Assembly: GCA_011389885.1 (NCBI GenBank)
Contig: JAABTK010000008.1
Coordinates: forward strand, 25,644 to 76,090
From: Gammaproteobacteria bacterium
Lineage (GTDB): Bacteria; Pseudomonadota; Gammaproteobacteria; Chromatiales; Chromatiaceae
Direction of reading: 5' to 3'
DNA: 50,447 bases
The notes under the pieces are model-generated. The model saw only the letters and a program-made list of their open reading frames with translations. It searched no databases and was not told the DNA's origin. The first letter of the stretch is position 1. Every line of letters begins with the position of its first letter. Below are positions 8,066-17,367 of this stretch, piece after piece. A program made the position numbers and the translations under genes.

Positions 8066-8997
8066 ATGCGGTGATTGATCAGCGGCAGCGGCCGGCCGGC
8101 CATCGCCCGCGACTGGCACTCGGTCCGGTGCTGTATTACTGGCCGCGCGAGCAGTTGGAGGCCTTCTACGCGGAGGTTTCGCAGTGGCCGGTGGATGTGG
8201 TCTATTTGGGCGAGAGCGTCTGCGCCAAGCGTCGCAGCTTCGGCTTGGACGATTGGCTGGCGATTGCGCAGCGCCTGGAGGACGCAGGCATTGAAGTGGT
8301 GTTGTCTACGCTGACATTGATCGAGGCCGAGTCGGAGCTAAAGACCCTGCGCCGCATTTGCACCAACGGGCGCTTCACGGTGGAGGCCAACGACCTGGGC
8401 GCGGTGCGGCTGGCCGCCGGGTCCGGCACGCCCTTCGTCACCGGACCCGCAGTGAATATCTATAATCCACGGACCCTGCGGGTGCTGGCCGAGCAGGGCC
8501 TCCGGCGTTGGAGCGCACCGCTGGAGTTGAGCGGCCAGGCTATCGCCGCGATCCAGGCCCGTCGCCCGCCGGGGGTGGAGACGGAGGTTTTCGCCTTCGG
8601 CCGCATGCCGTTGGCCTATTCCGCGCGCTGCTTTAGCGCCCGTGCCGCCAATCGGCCCAAGGACGATTGCGGTTACCTGTGTCTGGACGACCCGGACGGT
8701 CGCCTGGTGCGCACTCAGGAGGATGCGCCCTTCGTGGCGCTCAATGGCGTACAGACCCAGTCCGCCCCCGTCTGTAACCTGTTGCCGGAGATCGAGACGT
8801 TGGGCGAGATCGGGGTGGACGTGCTGCGTATCAGCCCCCAATCCCGCGGCACGCAGGCCGTGTTGGCGGCCTTTCAGGCTTGTCTGGAGCGCCGGCTGGC
8901 CCCGGCGGAGGCGATGGAGGCATTACGCCGAGCCGCCCCCTTCGGGTTCTGCGACGGCTATTGGCGCGGGGAACCCGGGGCGGCTGCGTCCTGCTGA
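8062..8997 (+). CDS. ubiV: O2-independent ubiquinone hydroxylase subunit UbiV (U32 family)
   Basis: A 311-residue U32-family partner of UbiU. Putative 4Fe-4S ligands are C54, C190, C203 and C207; the last three have the 13- and 4-residue spacing of the E. coli protein. The ATG at 8062 overlaps the ubiU stop codon. The 3-prime end overlaps the 3-prime end of the convergent HPP gene by 40 bp (8958-8997). Confidence 0.93.
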   Translation: MNAVIDQRQRPAGHRPRLALGPVLYYWPREQLEAFYAEVSQWPVDVVYLGESVCAKRRSFGLDDWLAIAQRLEDAGIEVVLSTLTLIEAESELKTLRRICTNGRFTVEANDLGAVRLAAGSGTPFVTGPAVNIYNPRTLRVLAEQGLRRWSAPLELSGQAIAAIQARRPPGVETEVFAFGRMPLAYSARCFSARAANRPKDDCGYLCLDDPDGRLVRTQEDAPFVALNGVQTQSAPVCNLLPEIETLGEIGVDVLRISPQSRGTQAVLAAFQACLERRLAPAEAMEALRRAAPFGFCDGYWRGEPGAAASC

Positions 8998-9686
8998 CGG
9001 GCGGTGCGCCGATGGTTGGCGGTGGCCAACTGGTAGATGCGCAACAGATCGTCCTCGGTGACGTCGATGAAGGAATCGACCTCGCTCAGGGCGTAGACGA
9101 AGTCCTCGTGGGCGATGGCCGCAGGCCCCGCGGCGAGCGGCTTCGGCTCGGGCCGCCGGGAAAGCGTCGCCGGGTAGCGTCTCCAGGGGAAGAACGCGTT
9201 AAAAAACACCGCGAACGCGAGGATCACCAGCGCGTTCAACAGCACCGGGGTCCAGACATAGGCGTAGCCCAGGGCCTGAATTTCGGGGCCGCCCAGCACC
9301 GCCGCCAATGCGGTGGCGCCGCCCGGCGGGTGAATGCAGTTGAGGTAGTACATGGCGGTGACCGCCAGCCCCACCGCCAGCGCCGCGGCCCAGGCCGGGT
9401 CGGGAACCCATAGCGCGACGCTGACCCCGGTGACCGCGGCCACGCCGTGACCGCCGAATACGGCCCAGGGTTGGGATAGCGCCCCGTGCGGCGCGGCGTA
9501 TAGCAACACCGCAGAAGCCCCCATGGAGCCCACCACCCAAATCCCCTCGCTGCCGCCGATCACCTGCGCGCTGACCCAATACACGCTCAGGATCGCTAGC
9601 CCCGCCCCGAGCCCGGAGATGAGCTTCTCGTGATGGGTCGTCTGCTTGGATTCGATGCCGAGCAGGGCGAGCAGGCGGCGGCTCAT
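8958..9686 (-). CDS. HPP-family integral membrane protein
   Basis: A 242-residue protein with about five or six hydrophobic segments and the HPPGGATA motif that names the HPP family. The C-terminal 65 residues are hydrophilic (EDFVYALSEVDSFIDVTEDD and following). Some HPP proteins of cyanobacteria and algal plastids have been linked to nitrite transport, so here it may move nitrite across the inner membrane; this is inference from family and context. The start at 9686 overlaps the ubiT stop codon (ATGA), so it is expressed with ubiT. Its 3-prime end overlaps convergent ubiV. Confidence 0.85.
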   Translation of the reverse strand: MSRRLLALLGIESKQTTHHEKLISGLGAGLAILSVYWVSAQVIGGSEGIWVVGSMGASAVLLYAAPHGALSQPWAVFGGHGVAAVTGVSVALWVPDPAWAAALAVGLAVTAMYYLNCIHPPGGATALAAVLGGPEIQALGYAYVWTPVLLNALVILAFAVFFNAFFPWRRYPATLSRRPEPKPLAAGPAAIAHEDFVYALSEVDSFIDVTEDDLLRIYQLATANHRRTARQQDAAAPGSPRQ

Positions 9687-10180
9687 CGGCGGGTCTCCGG
9701 ATGCGGGGTGCGGTGATCGGCATGCGCCAGTATCGGCGCCAGCCGGGGCAGGATCCATTGTCCCGCAGGCAGGCGCTCCGGCTCCAGGGCCGCGAAGAAG
9801 TTTTTCAAATGCACCCCGAGCGCGGTGTCGCCCTGCATCCGCAGGCGGCGTTGAAAAAACAGGGTGTCAGGGTCTTCACGCCCGCTCAGCAGCGACAAAA
9901 AATCGAACACCTCGCCCTGTATCCATAACGCCGAGCGCCCGGGCGCGCCGGCGATAAGCCGCCGTCCCTGCATTCGCAGGTCGAAGGTCAATCCCAGGTC
10001 CCGTAGGTGGATCGATACCGCGTGTTGGTCGAGGAAATCCAATTCGCCGTCCTCAAGCGGAGCCGCGAACACCCGCCCCAGCAGGCCGGCGACGAGGGTG
10101 TTGTTCAGTTGGGCCGGCGCCAGCCGCAACGGCAAGGCGAGTCGGTTGGCCCATTTGGCCGGGGGGAGGGGCAGTCGCAT
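9683..10180 (-). CDS. ubiT: Ubiquinone biosynthesis accessory factor UbiT (SCP2 domain)
   Basis: A 165-residue protein of the sterol-carrier SCP2 type, with the region HLRDLGLTFDLRMQGRRL followed by a small-residue core and the LFFQRRLRMQGDTALG block seen in the YhbT/UbiT family. UbiT is thought to bind ubiquinone precursors for UbiU-UbiV under anoxia. It is transcribed divergently from norC; an FNR/Dnr box at 10246-10259 is about 72 nt from its ATG and about 70 nt from the norC ATG, so one site may control both. Confidence 0.9.
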   Translation of the reverse strand: MRLPLPPAKWANRLALPLRLAPAQLNNTLVAGLLGRVFAAPLEDGELDFLDQHAVSIHLRDLGLTFDLRMQGRRLIAGAPGRSALWIQGEVFDFLSLLSGREDPDTLFFQRRLRMQGDTALGVHLKNFFAALEPERLPAGQWILPRLAPILAHADHRTPHPETRR

Positions 10181-10245
10181 CCGGGGTCTCTCCGCGAGTG
10201 GCGTTGCAGGTGGCTCCTGTTTACCGCAGTCGTCGCCGAATTGTT

Positions 10246-10259
10246 TTGACCGAAATCAA
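10246..10259. promoter_or_regulatory. FNR/Dnr-type box, norC and ubiT
   Basis: TTGAC-CGAA-ATCAA, midway between divergent ubiT and norC. On the norC side a TCTACT -10 (10282-10287) begins 22 nt after the box, the spacing expected for an activator bound at -41.5. Confidence 0.85.
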
Positions 10260-10322
10260 GGCCGAAGCCGAGCGCAGCAAGTCTACTACGCATGAATTCA
10301 ACCTTTAGTGGAGAACCACGTA

Positions 10323-10775
10323 ATGGCACAGGCATTCACCAAAGAAATGGCCCGCAACATCTTTTACGGCGGGACCGTGTTTTTCTTTCTGCTGTTTTTG
10401 GCCCTGACCTTCGACACCCACCTGGCGCTGCCCGACCGCGACCGGCGGGAGCTTTTGGACCCGGAGACGGACCTGGGTCAGCAAATCGCGCTGGGCAAAA
10501 AGGTGTGGGAAGACAACAACTGCGTAGGCTGTCACTCGCTGCTGGGCGAGGGGGCCTACTTCGCCCCGGAGCTGGGCAACGTCTACACCCGCTACAACAA
10601 CAGCACCGACGGCATCATCGGCTTCATCAAGAGCCGGCCTAAGGATGGCATCCCCGGGCGCCGCAGCATGCCCCAGTTCAACCTCAGCGACGAAGAACTC
10701 GAAGGCGTGGCGCAGTTTCTCAAATACGCCTCCCAAATCGACGCCGCCGGCTGGCCGCCCAACATCGAGGGCTGA
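10323..10775 (+). CDS. norC: Nitric oxide reductase cytochrome c subunit
   Basis: A 150-residue membrane-anchored cytochrome c that delivers electrons to NorB for 2 NO to N2O. One N-terminal membrane helix (about 13-30) and heme motif C67-VG-C70-H71 are present, with the Met ligand probably in GRRSMPQF. The ATG at 10323 gives the usual NorC N-terminus. norB follows after 100 bp. A copy differing at only two residues after position 9 occurs at 38753-39181. Confidence 0.96.
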   Translation: MAQAFTKEMARNIFYGGTVFFFLLFLALTFDTHLALPDRDRRELLDPETDLGQQIALGKKVWEDNNCVGCHSLLGEGAYFAPELGNVYTRYNNSTDGIIGFIKSRPKDGIPGRRSMPQFNLSDEELEGVAQFLKYASQIDAAGWPPNIEG

Positions 10776-12312
<1,537 letters not shown>

Positions 12313-12335
12313 GGGCCGCGAGGCCATCGCCATTT

Positions 12336-12370
12336 CGCCCCGGCGGGAGGACGGCCGCCGGGGCGGGTTT
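12336..12370 (+). terminator. Terminator-like hairpin after norB
   Basis: An 11-bp GC-rich inverted repeat (CGCCCCGGCGG and CCGCCGGGGCG) with an 8-nt loop, followed by GGGTTT. It begins 24 nt after the norB stop codon. The T run is short. Confidence 0.6.
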
Positions 12371-12398
12371 GGAAGTTGGAAGTTTGAAGTTTGAAGTT
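12371..12398 (+). repeat. Heptamer tandem repeat (KGAAGTT)4
   Basis: Four consecutive 7-bp units GGAAGTT/TGAAGTT just after the norB terminator-like hairpin. The same kind of array sits on the nirN stop codon at 21060-21087. Confidence 0.8.
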
Positions 12399-12479
12399 GG
12401 GTTTGCCTGCTTTTCTCCATCGCAGGGTTGGGCGGCGCGGCGTAAGCCGAGCCGCTTTTTTTTGCGCCTCCGATGGCCT

Positions 12480-12493
12480 TTGACGTGGGTCAA
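12480..12493. promoter_or_regulatory. FNR/Dnr-type box, nirE operon
   Basis: TTGAC-GTGG-GTCAA, centred about 78 nt upstream of the nirE ATG. A TGAAAT hexamer 22 nt downstream is a possible -10. It likely drives the heme d1 operon nirECFDL(GH)J. Confidence 0.85.
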
Positions 12494-12564
12494 GGAGCCC
12501 CGCGGGGAGAATCGCTGAAATAGCCTGAAGCTTTTTGTTCAGCGAGCCCCAGCAGGAGTCAGCC

Positions 12565-13395
12565 ATGCCGATACCCGAAGACAACCGGTCCGCGAAGCCC
12601 AATCAGGCCCGAGGGATCGTGTTTTTGGTGGGAGCGGGTCCGGGGGATCCGGATCTATTGACGGTGAAGGCCCTGCGGCTAATCCGTGCGGCGGACGTGG
12701 CGGTCTACGATCGGCTGGTTTCGCCGGAGATCCTGGACCTAATCCCCCAGGGCGTGGCGCGCATGGCCGTGGGCAAGGCCCCTGGCCTGCATTGCGTGCC
12801 CCAGGAGGAGATCAATCAACGCCTGCTTTCGCTGGCGACCAAGGGGCGGCGGGTGGTGCGGCTCAAGGGCGGCGATCCTTTCATCTTCGGGCGCGGCAGC
12901 GAAGAGGCGCTGTTCCTGCGGCGTCACGGCATTGCCTTCGAGGTGGTCCCCGGGATCACTGCGGCCGCCTCGGCCAGCGCCTACGCGGGCATCCCGCTGA
13001 CTCATCGGGGCATGAGCCGCGGGGTGCGCATGCTCACCGGGCACTTCAAGGAGGATGAGGCCCTGGCCTTCGACTGGTCGGCCCTGGCGGAATCCGAATG
13101 CACCCTGGTGATCTACATGGGGTTGGCCAACCTCGACGCCATTTCTCGGCATTTGATTGCGGCGGGCATGCCGGCCGCTACGCCCGCGGCGGCGATTCAG
13201 GAGGGGACCACCCCCCGCCAACGTCAGGTGCTGTCCACCTTGGGGGGCTTGCAAACCGCGGTGGAGCAGGCCGGGCTGTGCGCGCCCGTGATGATCATCA
13301 TCGGCGACACCGTGACGCTGGCGGAGCAGCTCGATTGGCGGCAGGCCGGCGCCGACACGGCCCTGGCGCCGCGGGCGGCGAGCCTGGGGCGCTGA
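12565..13395 (+). CDS. nirE: Uroporphyrinogen-III C-methyltransferase
   Basis: A 276-residue cytoplasmic SUMT. It methylates uroporphyrinogen III twice with S-adenosylmethionine to precorrin-2, the first step toward heme d1 (and siroheme). The glycine-rich GAGPGDPDLLT motif, RLKGGDPFIFGRG and VVPGITAAAS are characteristic. The start is ATG 12565 with AGGAG upstream. Placement at the head of the nir biosynthesis operon, behind a Dnr-type box, argues for nirE rather than a housekeeping cobA/cysG. Confidence 0.92.
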   Translation: MPIPEDNRSAKPNQARGIVFLVGAGPGDPDLLTVKALRLIRAADVAVYDRLVSPEILDLIPQGVARMAVGKAPGLHCVPQEEINQRLLSLATKGRRVVRLKGGDPFIFGRGSEEALFLRRHGIAFEVVPGITAAASASAYAGIPLTHRGMSRGVRMLTGHFKEDEALAFDWSALAESECTLVIYMGLANLDAISRHLIAAGMPAATPAAAIQEGTTPRQRQVLSTLGGLQTAVEQAGLCAPVMIIIGDTVTLAEQLDWRQAGADTALAPRAASLGR

Positions 13396-13396
13396 G

Positions 13397-13729
13397 ATGA
13401 CGGGCCAAGCCAATAGCCTGCTCCGCTGGTCCTTGGGGCTTGCGCTCGCCGTGACGCCCCCGGTGCTATCCGCCGAGGCCCCCTCGGCCGAGCGTCGGCA
13501 GGAGCTTACCGGCCTGTTGCTGCACGATTGCGGGTCCTGCCATGGCCTGACCCTGCAGGGCGGGCTGGGGCCGCCCCTGACCCCCGACCGGCTGCAAGAT
13601 AAGCCGGCCGATTTTCTTGCCGTTACCATCCTTTACGGTCGGCCCGGCACCCCGATGCCGCCCTGGCGCCCCTTTCTCACCGATGCCGAGGCCCAGTGGC
13701 TGGCGCAAACCCTGAAGGAGGGGCTTTAA
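13397..13729 (+). CDS. nirC: Cytochrome c55X (NirC)
   Basis: A 110-residue periplasmic monoheme cytochrome with a signal peptide (about 1-26) and heme motif C45-GS-C48-H49, followed by the LQGGLGPPLTP segment typical of NirC. NirC is thought to pass electrons in heme d1 maturation or to NirS. It starts one base after the nirE stop codon, consistent with coupling. Confidence 0.88.
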   Translation: MTGQANSLLRWSLGLALAVTPPVLSAEAPSAERRQELTGLLLHDCGSCHGLTLQGGLGPPLTPDRLQDKPADFLAVTILYGRPGTPMPPWRPFLTDAEAQWLAQTLKEGL

Positions 13730-14078
13730 TGCGACACCGAGTACTGCCGCGCCGAAGCAATGGAAGCAACCGCCCCGTGGCGGCATTGGAACGCAGAGGA
13801 CGCGGAGAACCGCAGAGGGTGCGGCGGGTGTTCGGGCGGGTGGTCAGGGCGTGCGGCCTGGCTGGCGCCGGCCGCCCCCGGCATTCGCATCAGACCCCAA
13901 CCCATGCGGCGGGCGCGATCGGGGAACCCGGTCCCTGGGGGCCGTCCGCCGGCGGACCCGTGGATAGACCCGGATTCGGCAGCGCGTCCCCTGCGGAGCA
14001 CAGTTTTCTTTCGCCCACAGCGGCTTGGTCGATCCTCCGTGGCGATCTCGCCATCACCCGCAAAACGAGGTTGGCAAA
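13730..14078. repeat. Gap between nirC and nirF: repeat-rich, no gene
   Basis: About 350 bp without a convincing gene. A CGCAGAGGACGCGGAGAACC string at 13792-13811 faces its reverse-complement type (CTGCGTCCTCCGCGTTCCTC from 14090) at the far end, which runs into the nirF coding sequence. The centre is GC-rich and unassigned. Confidence 0.55.
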
Positions 14079-15326
14079 ATGATTCTCACTGCGTCCTCCG
14101 CGTTCCTCTGCGCCCTCTGCGTCCCCCCGCGGCGTCTTTGCCGACGTTTGCGGGCGGATTTACGGCCATGGCTCGCGATTTCCTTCGGCCTGCTGTTCGG
14201 CCTTTCGGTACAGGCGGAGCCGCGGGCCACTGGCGACCTCGGCATCCTGATCGAGCGCGCCGACGGCCGGGTGAAGATCCTCGAAACCAGCGGCAACAGC
14301 CTGCTCGAAACCGTGGACGGGCTGGGCGATCTCTCTCATGCCTCGGCGGTGTTTTCCCGCGACGCGCGCTACGCCTATGTATTTGGTCGTGACGGCGGTC
14401 TTTCCAAGGTAGACCTGCTGCGCGGCGAGCTGGTGCAGCGGGTAATGCAGTCGGGCAACAGCATCGGCGGGGCCATCTCCCAGGACGGCCGGCTGGTGGC
14501 GGTGTCCAACTACGAGCCGGGCGGGGTCAAGGTGTTCGACGCCGACACCCTGGAGCTGGCGGCGGACATCCCCGCGGCGTATGCCGAGGGCGAGCTTTCC
14601 AAGGTGGTGGGGCTGGTGGACGCCCCGGGCAACCGCTTCGTGTTCAGCCTGTGGGACGCCGGAGAGATTTGGATCGCCGATATGCAGGATCCGAAGACCC
14701 CTCGAATCACCAAAATCAAGGGCATCGGCAAGCAGCCCTATGACGCACTGATCACCCCCGACGGGCGCTACTACATCGCCGGCCTGTTCGGCGAAGACGG
14801 CCTGGCCCTGCTGGACCTGTGGAACCCCGAGGCCGGGGTGCGGCGGATTTTGTCCGACTACGGCCGTAACGACGACAAGATGCCTGTCTACAAAATGCCC
14901 CACCTGGAGGGCTGGGCGGTGGCCGGGGATTTGGCCTTCGTGCCCGCGGTGGGGCGCAAGCAGGTGTTGGTGGTGAGCACCCGCGACTGGCGGGAGAAGG
15001 GGCGCATCGAGGTGGCGGGTCAGCCGGTGTTCGTGATGGCCCAGCCCGACGGGCGCCGGGTGTGGGTCAACTTCGCCTTTCCCGACAACCATCGGATTCA
15101 GGTGATCGACACCCCGACGCTGAAGATCGTGGGCGACCTGGAGCCGGGCAAGGGGGTGCTGCACATGGAGTTCGAACCCCGGGGCGAAGAGGTCTGGGTC
15201 TCGGTGCGCGATCAGGATCGGGTGGAGGTCTACGCCACCGCGAGCCTGGAGAAGGTGGCCGAAATGGAGGCCGCCAAGCCCTCCGGCATCTTCTTCACCG
15301 CCCGCGCCCACCGCATCGGATTGTAA
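14079..15326 (+). CDS. nirF: Heme d1 biosynthesis protein NirF
   Basis: A 415-residue beta-propeller protein related to the NirS d1 domain; NirF is a periplasmic dehydrogenase acting late in heme d1 formation. Propeller repeats such as DARYAYVFGRDGG, DGRLVAVSNYEPGG and DGRYYIAGLFGEDG are visible. The start is uncertain: ATG 14079 has GAGG upstream but its first 23 codons derive largely from a dispersed CTGCGTCC/CTCTGCGCC repeat. TTG 14148 would give a cleaner signal peptide (RADLRPWLAISFGLLFGLSVQA). It continues into nirD after 2 bp. Confidence 0.9.
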   Translation: MILTASSAFLCALCVPPRRLCRRLRADLRPWLAISFGLLFGLSVQAEPRATGDLGILIERADGRVKILETSGNSLLETVDGLGDLSHASAVFSRDARYAYVFGRDGGLSKVDLLRGELVQRVMQSGNSIGGAISQDGRLVAVSNYEPGGVKVFDADTLELAADIPAAYAEGELSKVVGLVDAPGNRFVFSLWDAGEIWIADMQDPKTPRITKIKGIGKQPYDALITPDGRYYIAGLFGEDGLALLDLWNPEAGVRRILSDYGRNDDKMPVYKMPHLEGWAVAGDLAFVPAVGRKQVLVVSTRDWREKGRIEVAGQPVFVMAQPDGRRVWVNFAFPDNHRIQVIDTPTLKIVGDLEPGKGVLHMEFEPRGEEVWVSVRDQDRVEVYATASLEKVAEMEAAKPSGIFFTARAHRIGL

Positions 15327-15328
15327 GC

Positions 15329-15814
15329 ATGGTCGCGCAACGCGAAAGCGCGCTCAATCGGCCCCTCAGCGGGTTGGAGCGGCGCTTGCTGAACGACTTT
15401 CAAGACGGCCTGCCGCTAAGCCCGGCGCCCTTTGCGGAGATGGCCGAGACCCTCGACGTCAGCGAAGCGGCGGTCCTGAAGGCCCTTTCCGGATTGCAGA
15501 ACCAGGGCCTGATCAGCCGCGTGGGGCCGGTGTTTCGGCCCAACCGGGTGGGGGCCAGCACCCTGGCCGCCATGGGCGTGCCCGAAGGGCGCCTGGAAGA
15601 GGTGGCCGCGCTGGTGAGCGCCTACGAAGAGGTGAATCACAATTACGAGCGCGAACACGAACTCAATCTGTGGTTCGTGGCCACCGCGCCGGACCGCGAG
15701 CGGCTGGATCAGGTGTTGGCCGAGATCGAGCGGCGCACCGGCATCGAGGTGATCGACCTGCCGATGGTCGAGGACTACTTCATCAACCTGGGGTTTCCGT
15801 TGCAATGGGCATGA
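15329..15814 (+). CDS. nirD: Siroheme decarboxylase subunit NirD-type
   Basis: A 161-residue Lrp/AsnC-like protein with an N-terminal winged-helix region and the HNYEREHELNLWFV motif of the NirD/NirG (AhbA) type. NirDLGH together remove two acetate carboxyl groups from siroheme to give didecarboxysiroheme on the way to heme d1. The ATG at 15329 lies 2 bp after nirF, and its stop codon overlaps the next start. Named nirD by operon order. Confidence 0.87.
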   Translation: MVAQRESALNRPLSGLERRLLNDFQDGLPLSPAPFAEMAETLDVSEAAVLKALSGLQNQGLISRVGPVFRPNRVGASTLAAMGVPEGRLEEVAALVSAYEEVNHNYEREHELNLWFVATAPDRERLDQVLAEIERRTGIEVIDLPMVEDYFINLGFPLQWA

Positions 15815-16380
15815 GTTTTACCGACGAACGCGATCCGCTGGATCTGGCCCTGGTGCGCGAGGTCCAGGACGGCCTGCCGCTGAGTCACCGGCCCTATGCC
15901 GAGATCGGCGCGCGCCTGGGCATGGCGGAGCAAGAGGTGATTCGGCGCCTGCGGGCGCTGACGGAGAGCGGCGACATTCGCCGCCTCGGCGTGGTGGTGC
16001 GCCACCGGGAACTCGGCTACCGCGCCAACGCCATGGTGGTGTGGGACATCCCGGACGAAAGAGCGGGGGAGCTGGGCTCGCTGATCGGTCGCCAGCCGTT
16101 CGTAAACCTTTGCTACCGCCGGCCCCGGCGACCGCCGAAGTGGCCCTACAACCTGTTTTGCATGATCCACGGCCGCACGCGCGAAGGGGTGCTGGCCAAC
16201 CTCGAGGAGCTGATCGAGCGTTGCGGCCTGTGCGACATCCCGCATCGGGTGCTGTTCAGCCGGCGCCGCTTCAAACAGCGCGGGGCGCGCTACGGGGCCG
16301 CCAAGCAGGCGTCCGCCCAAACCCGCGAAGGCCTGCCATTGCAACCGAATGAGCGCTATGCAGACCGAACAGATCGGTGA
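15811..16380 (+). CDS. nirL: Siroheme decarboxylase subunit NirL-type
   Basis: A 189-residue Lrp/AsnC-like protein of the NirL/NirH (AhbB) type, with GYRANAMVVWDIPDE and CYRRPRRPPKWPYNLFCMIH as signature blocks. It overlaps nirD by ATGA; an alternative ATG lies at 15805. Its end overlaps the next gene by 32 bp. Named nirL by order; it could equally be called nirH-like. Confidence 0.85.
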   Translation: MSFTDERDPLDLALVREVQDGLPLSHRPYAEIGARLGMAEQEVIRRLRALTESGDIRRLGVVVRHRELGYRANAMVVWDIPDERAGELGSLIGRQPFVNLCYRRPRRPPKWPYNLFCMIHGRTREGVLANLEELIERCGLCDIPHRVLFSRRRFKQRGARYGAAKQASAQTREGLPLQPNERYADRTDR

Positions 16381-17350
16381 GTTCGAGCGGGCGTTAATCA
16401 ACCGCTATCAGGGCGACTTCCCGTTGACGGACCGCCCCTTCCGGCGCGTGGCCGACGCCCTGGGCGGCACCGAGACCGCGGTGATGTCCGCCATCTACGC
16501 CCTGCAAGAGGGCGGTTGGATTAGCCGCTTCGGCCCCCTCTATAACGCCGAACGGCTGGGCGGGCGCCTCACCCTGGCCGCCATGGCGGTTCCGGAGACC
16601 GAGCTGGAGACGACGGCCGAACAGGTGAATCGTTTTCGCGAGGTGGCCCATAATTACCACCGGGACCATCGCCTGAACCTTTGGTTCGTGCTGGCCACGG
16701 ATTCCCCCGCGGCCATGACCCAGGCCCTGCGCGACATCGAGGCCGCCACCGGTCGCCCGGTGTACGACTTTCCCAAGGAGCGGGAATTCTTTCTCGGGCT
16801 CTGGTTCGAGCTGGGCGCAGACGGCGAGCGCCGGACCCGGCCGGTCCCCGCGCCGCCGCCCGGTCCACCGCCCGAGTTGGACGAACTAGACCGCCGCATC
16901 GTGGCCGCCACCCAAATCGGCCTGCCCCTGACCCGCGAGCCCATGGAGACCGTAGCCGAAGAGGTGGGCGGCGCCCCGGGAGATATCGCCCGCCGCATGC
17001 AGGCCATGCTCGCCGGCGGCGCCATTCGCCGCATCGGTTTGGTGCCCAATCATTACAAGCTCGGGTTTCACGGCAACGGCATGACCGTTTGGGATATCCC
17101 GGACGAACGCCTGGAGAGCGTAGGCCGGGAGGTCGGCGAGTTGGACTTTGTCAGCCACTGTTATGCCAGACCGCGTCACCGCCCCCTTTGGCCCTACAAC
17201 CTGTTCGCCATGGTGCATGCGCACGACCGGCCCGCGGTGTTGGCGCAGGTGGAGGCCATGCGGCGGCTGATCGGCGAACGCGCCCGCACCCACGATGTAC
17301 TCTTCAGCCGCGCCGTCCTCAAGAAGACCGGCATGCGCCTGCCGACCTAG
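16349..17350 (+). CDS. Fused siroheme decarboxylase NirG-NirH
   Basis: A 333-residue fusion of two Lrp/AsnC-like modules. The N-terminal half (about 1-165) has HNYHRDHRLNLWFV, the NirD/NirG signature; after a proline-rich linker (about 168-180) the C-terminal half has GFHGNGMTVWDIPDE and CYARPRHRPLWPYNLFAMVH, the NirH/NirL signature. With separate nirD and nirL upstream this gives all four NirDLGH modules. Fused decarboxylases are known as NirDL in some denitrifiers; here position suggests the G-H pair. ATG 16349 or 16358 may be the start. Confidence 0.85.
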   Translation: MSAMQTEQIGEFERALINRYQGDFPLTDRPFRRVADALGGTETAVMSAIYALQEGGWISRFGPLYNAERLGGRLTLAAMAVPETELETTAEQVNRFREVAHNYHRDHRLNLWFVLATDSPAAMTQALRDIEAATGRPVYDFPKEREFFLGLWFELGADGERRTRPVPAPPPGPPPELDELDRRIVAATQIGLPLTREPMETVAEEVGGAPGDIARRMQAMLAGGAIRRIGLVPNHYKLGFHGNGMTVWDIPDERLESVGREVGELDFVSHCYARPRHRPLWPYNLFAMVHAHDRPAVLAQVEAMRRLIGERARTHDVLFSRAVLKKTGMRLPT

Positions 17351-17367
17351 AAGGTAAAGCCAAGTTT

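Noticed and set aside
12565-13395. SUMT gene as a siroheme cysG fusion
   Set aside because: Only the methyltransferase domain is present (276 residues), with no dehydrogenase/ferrochelatase part.
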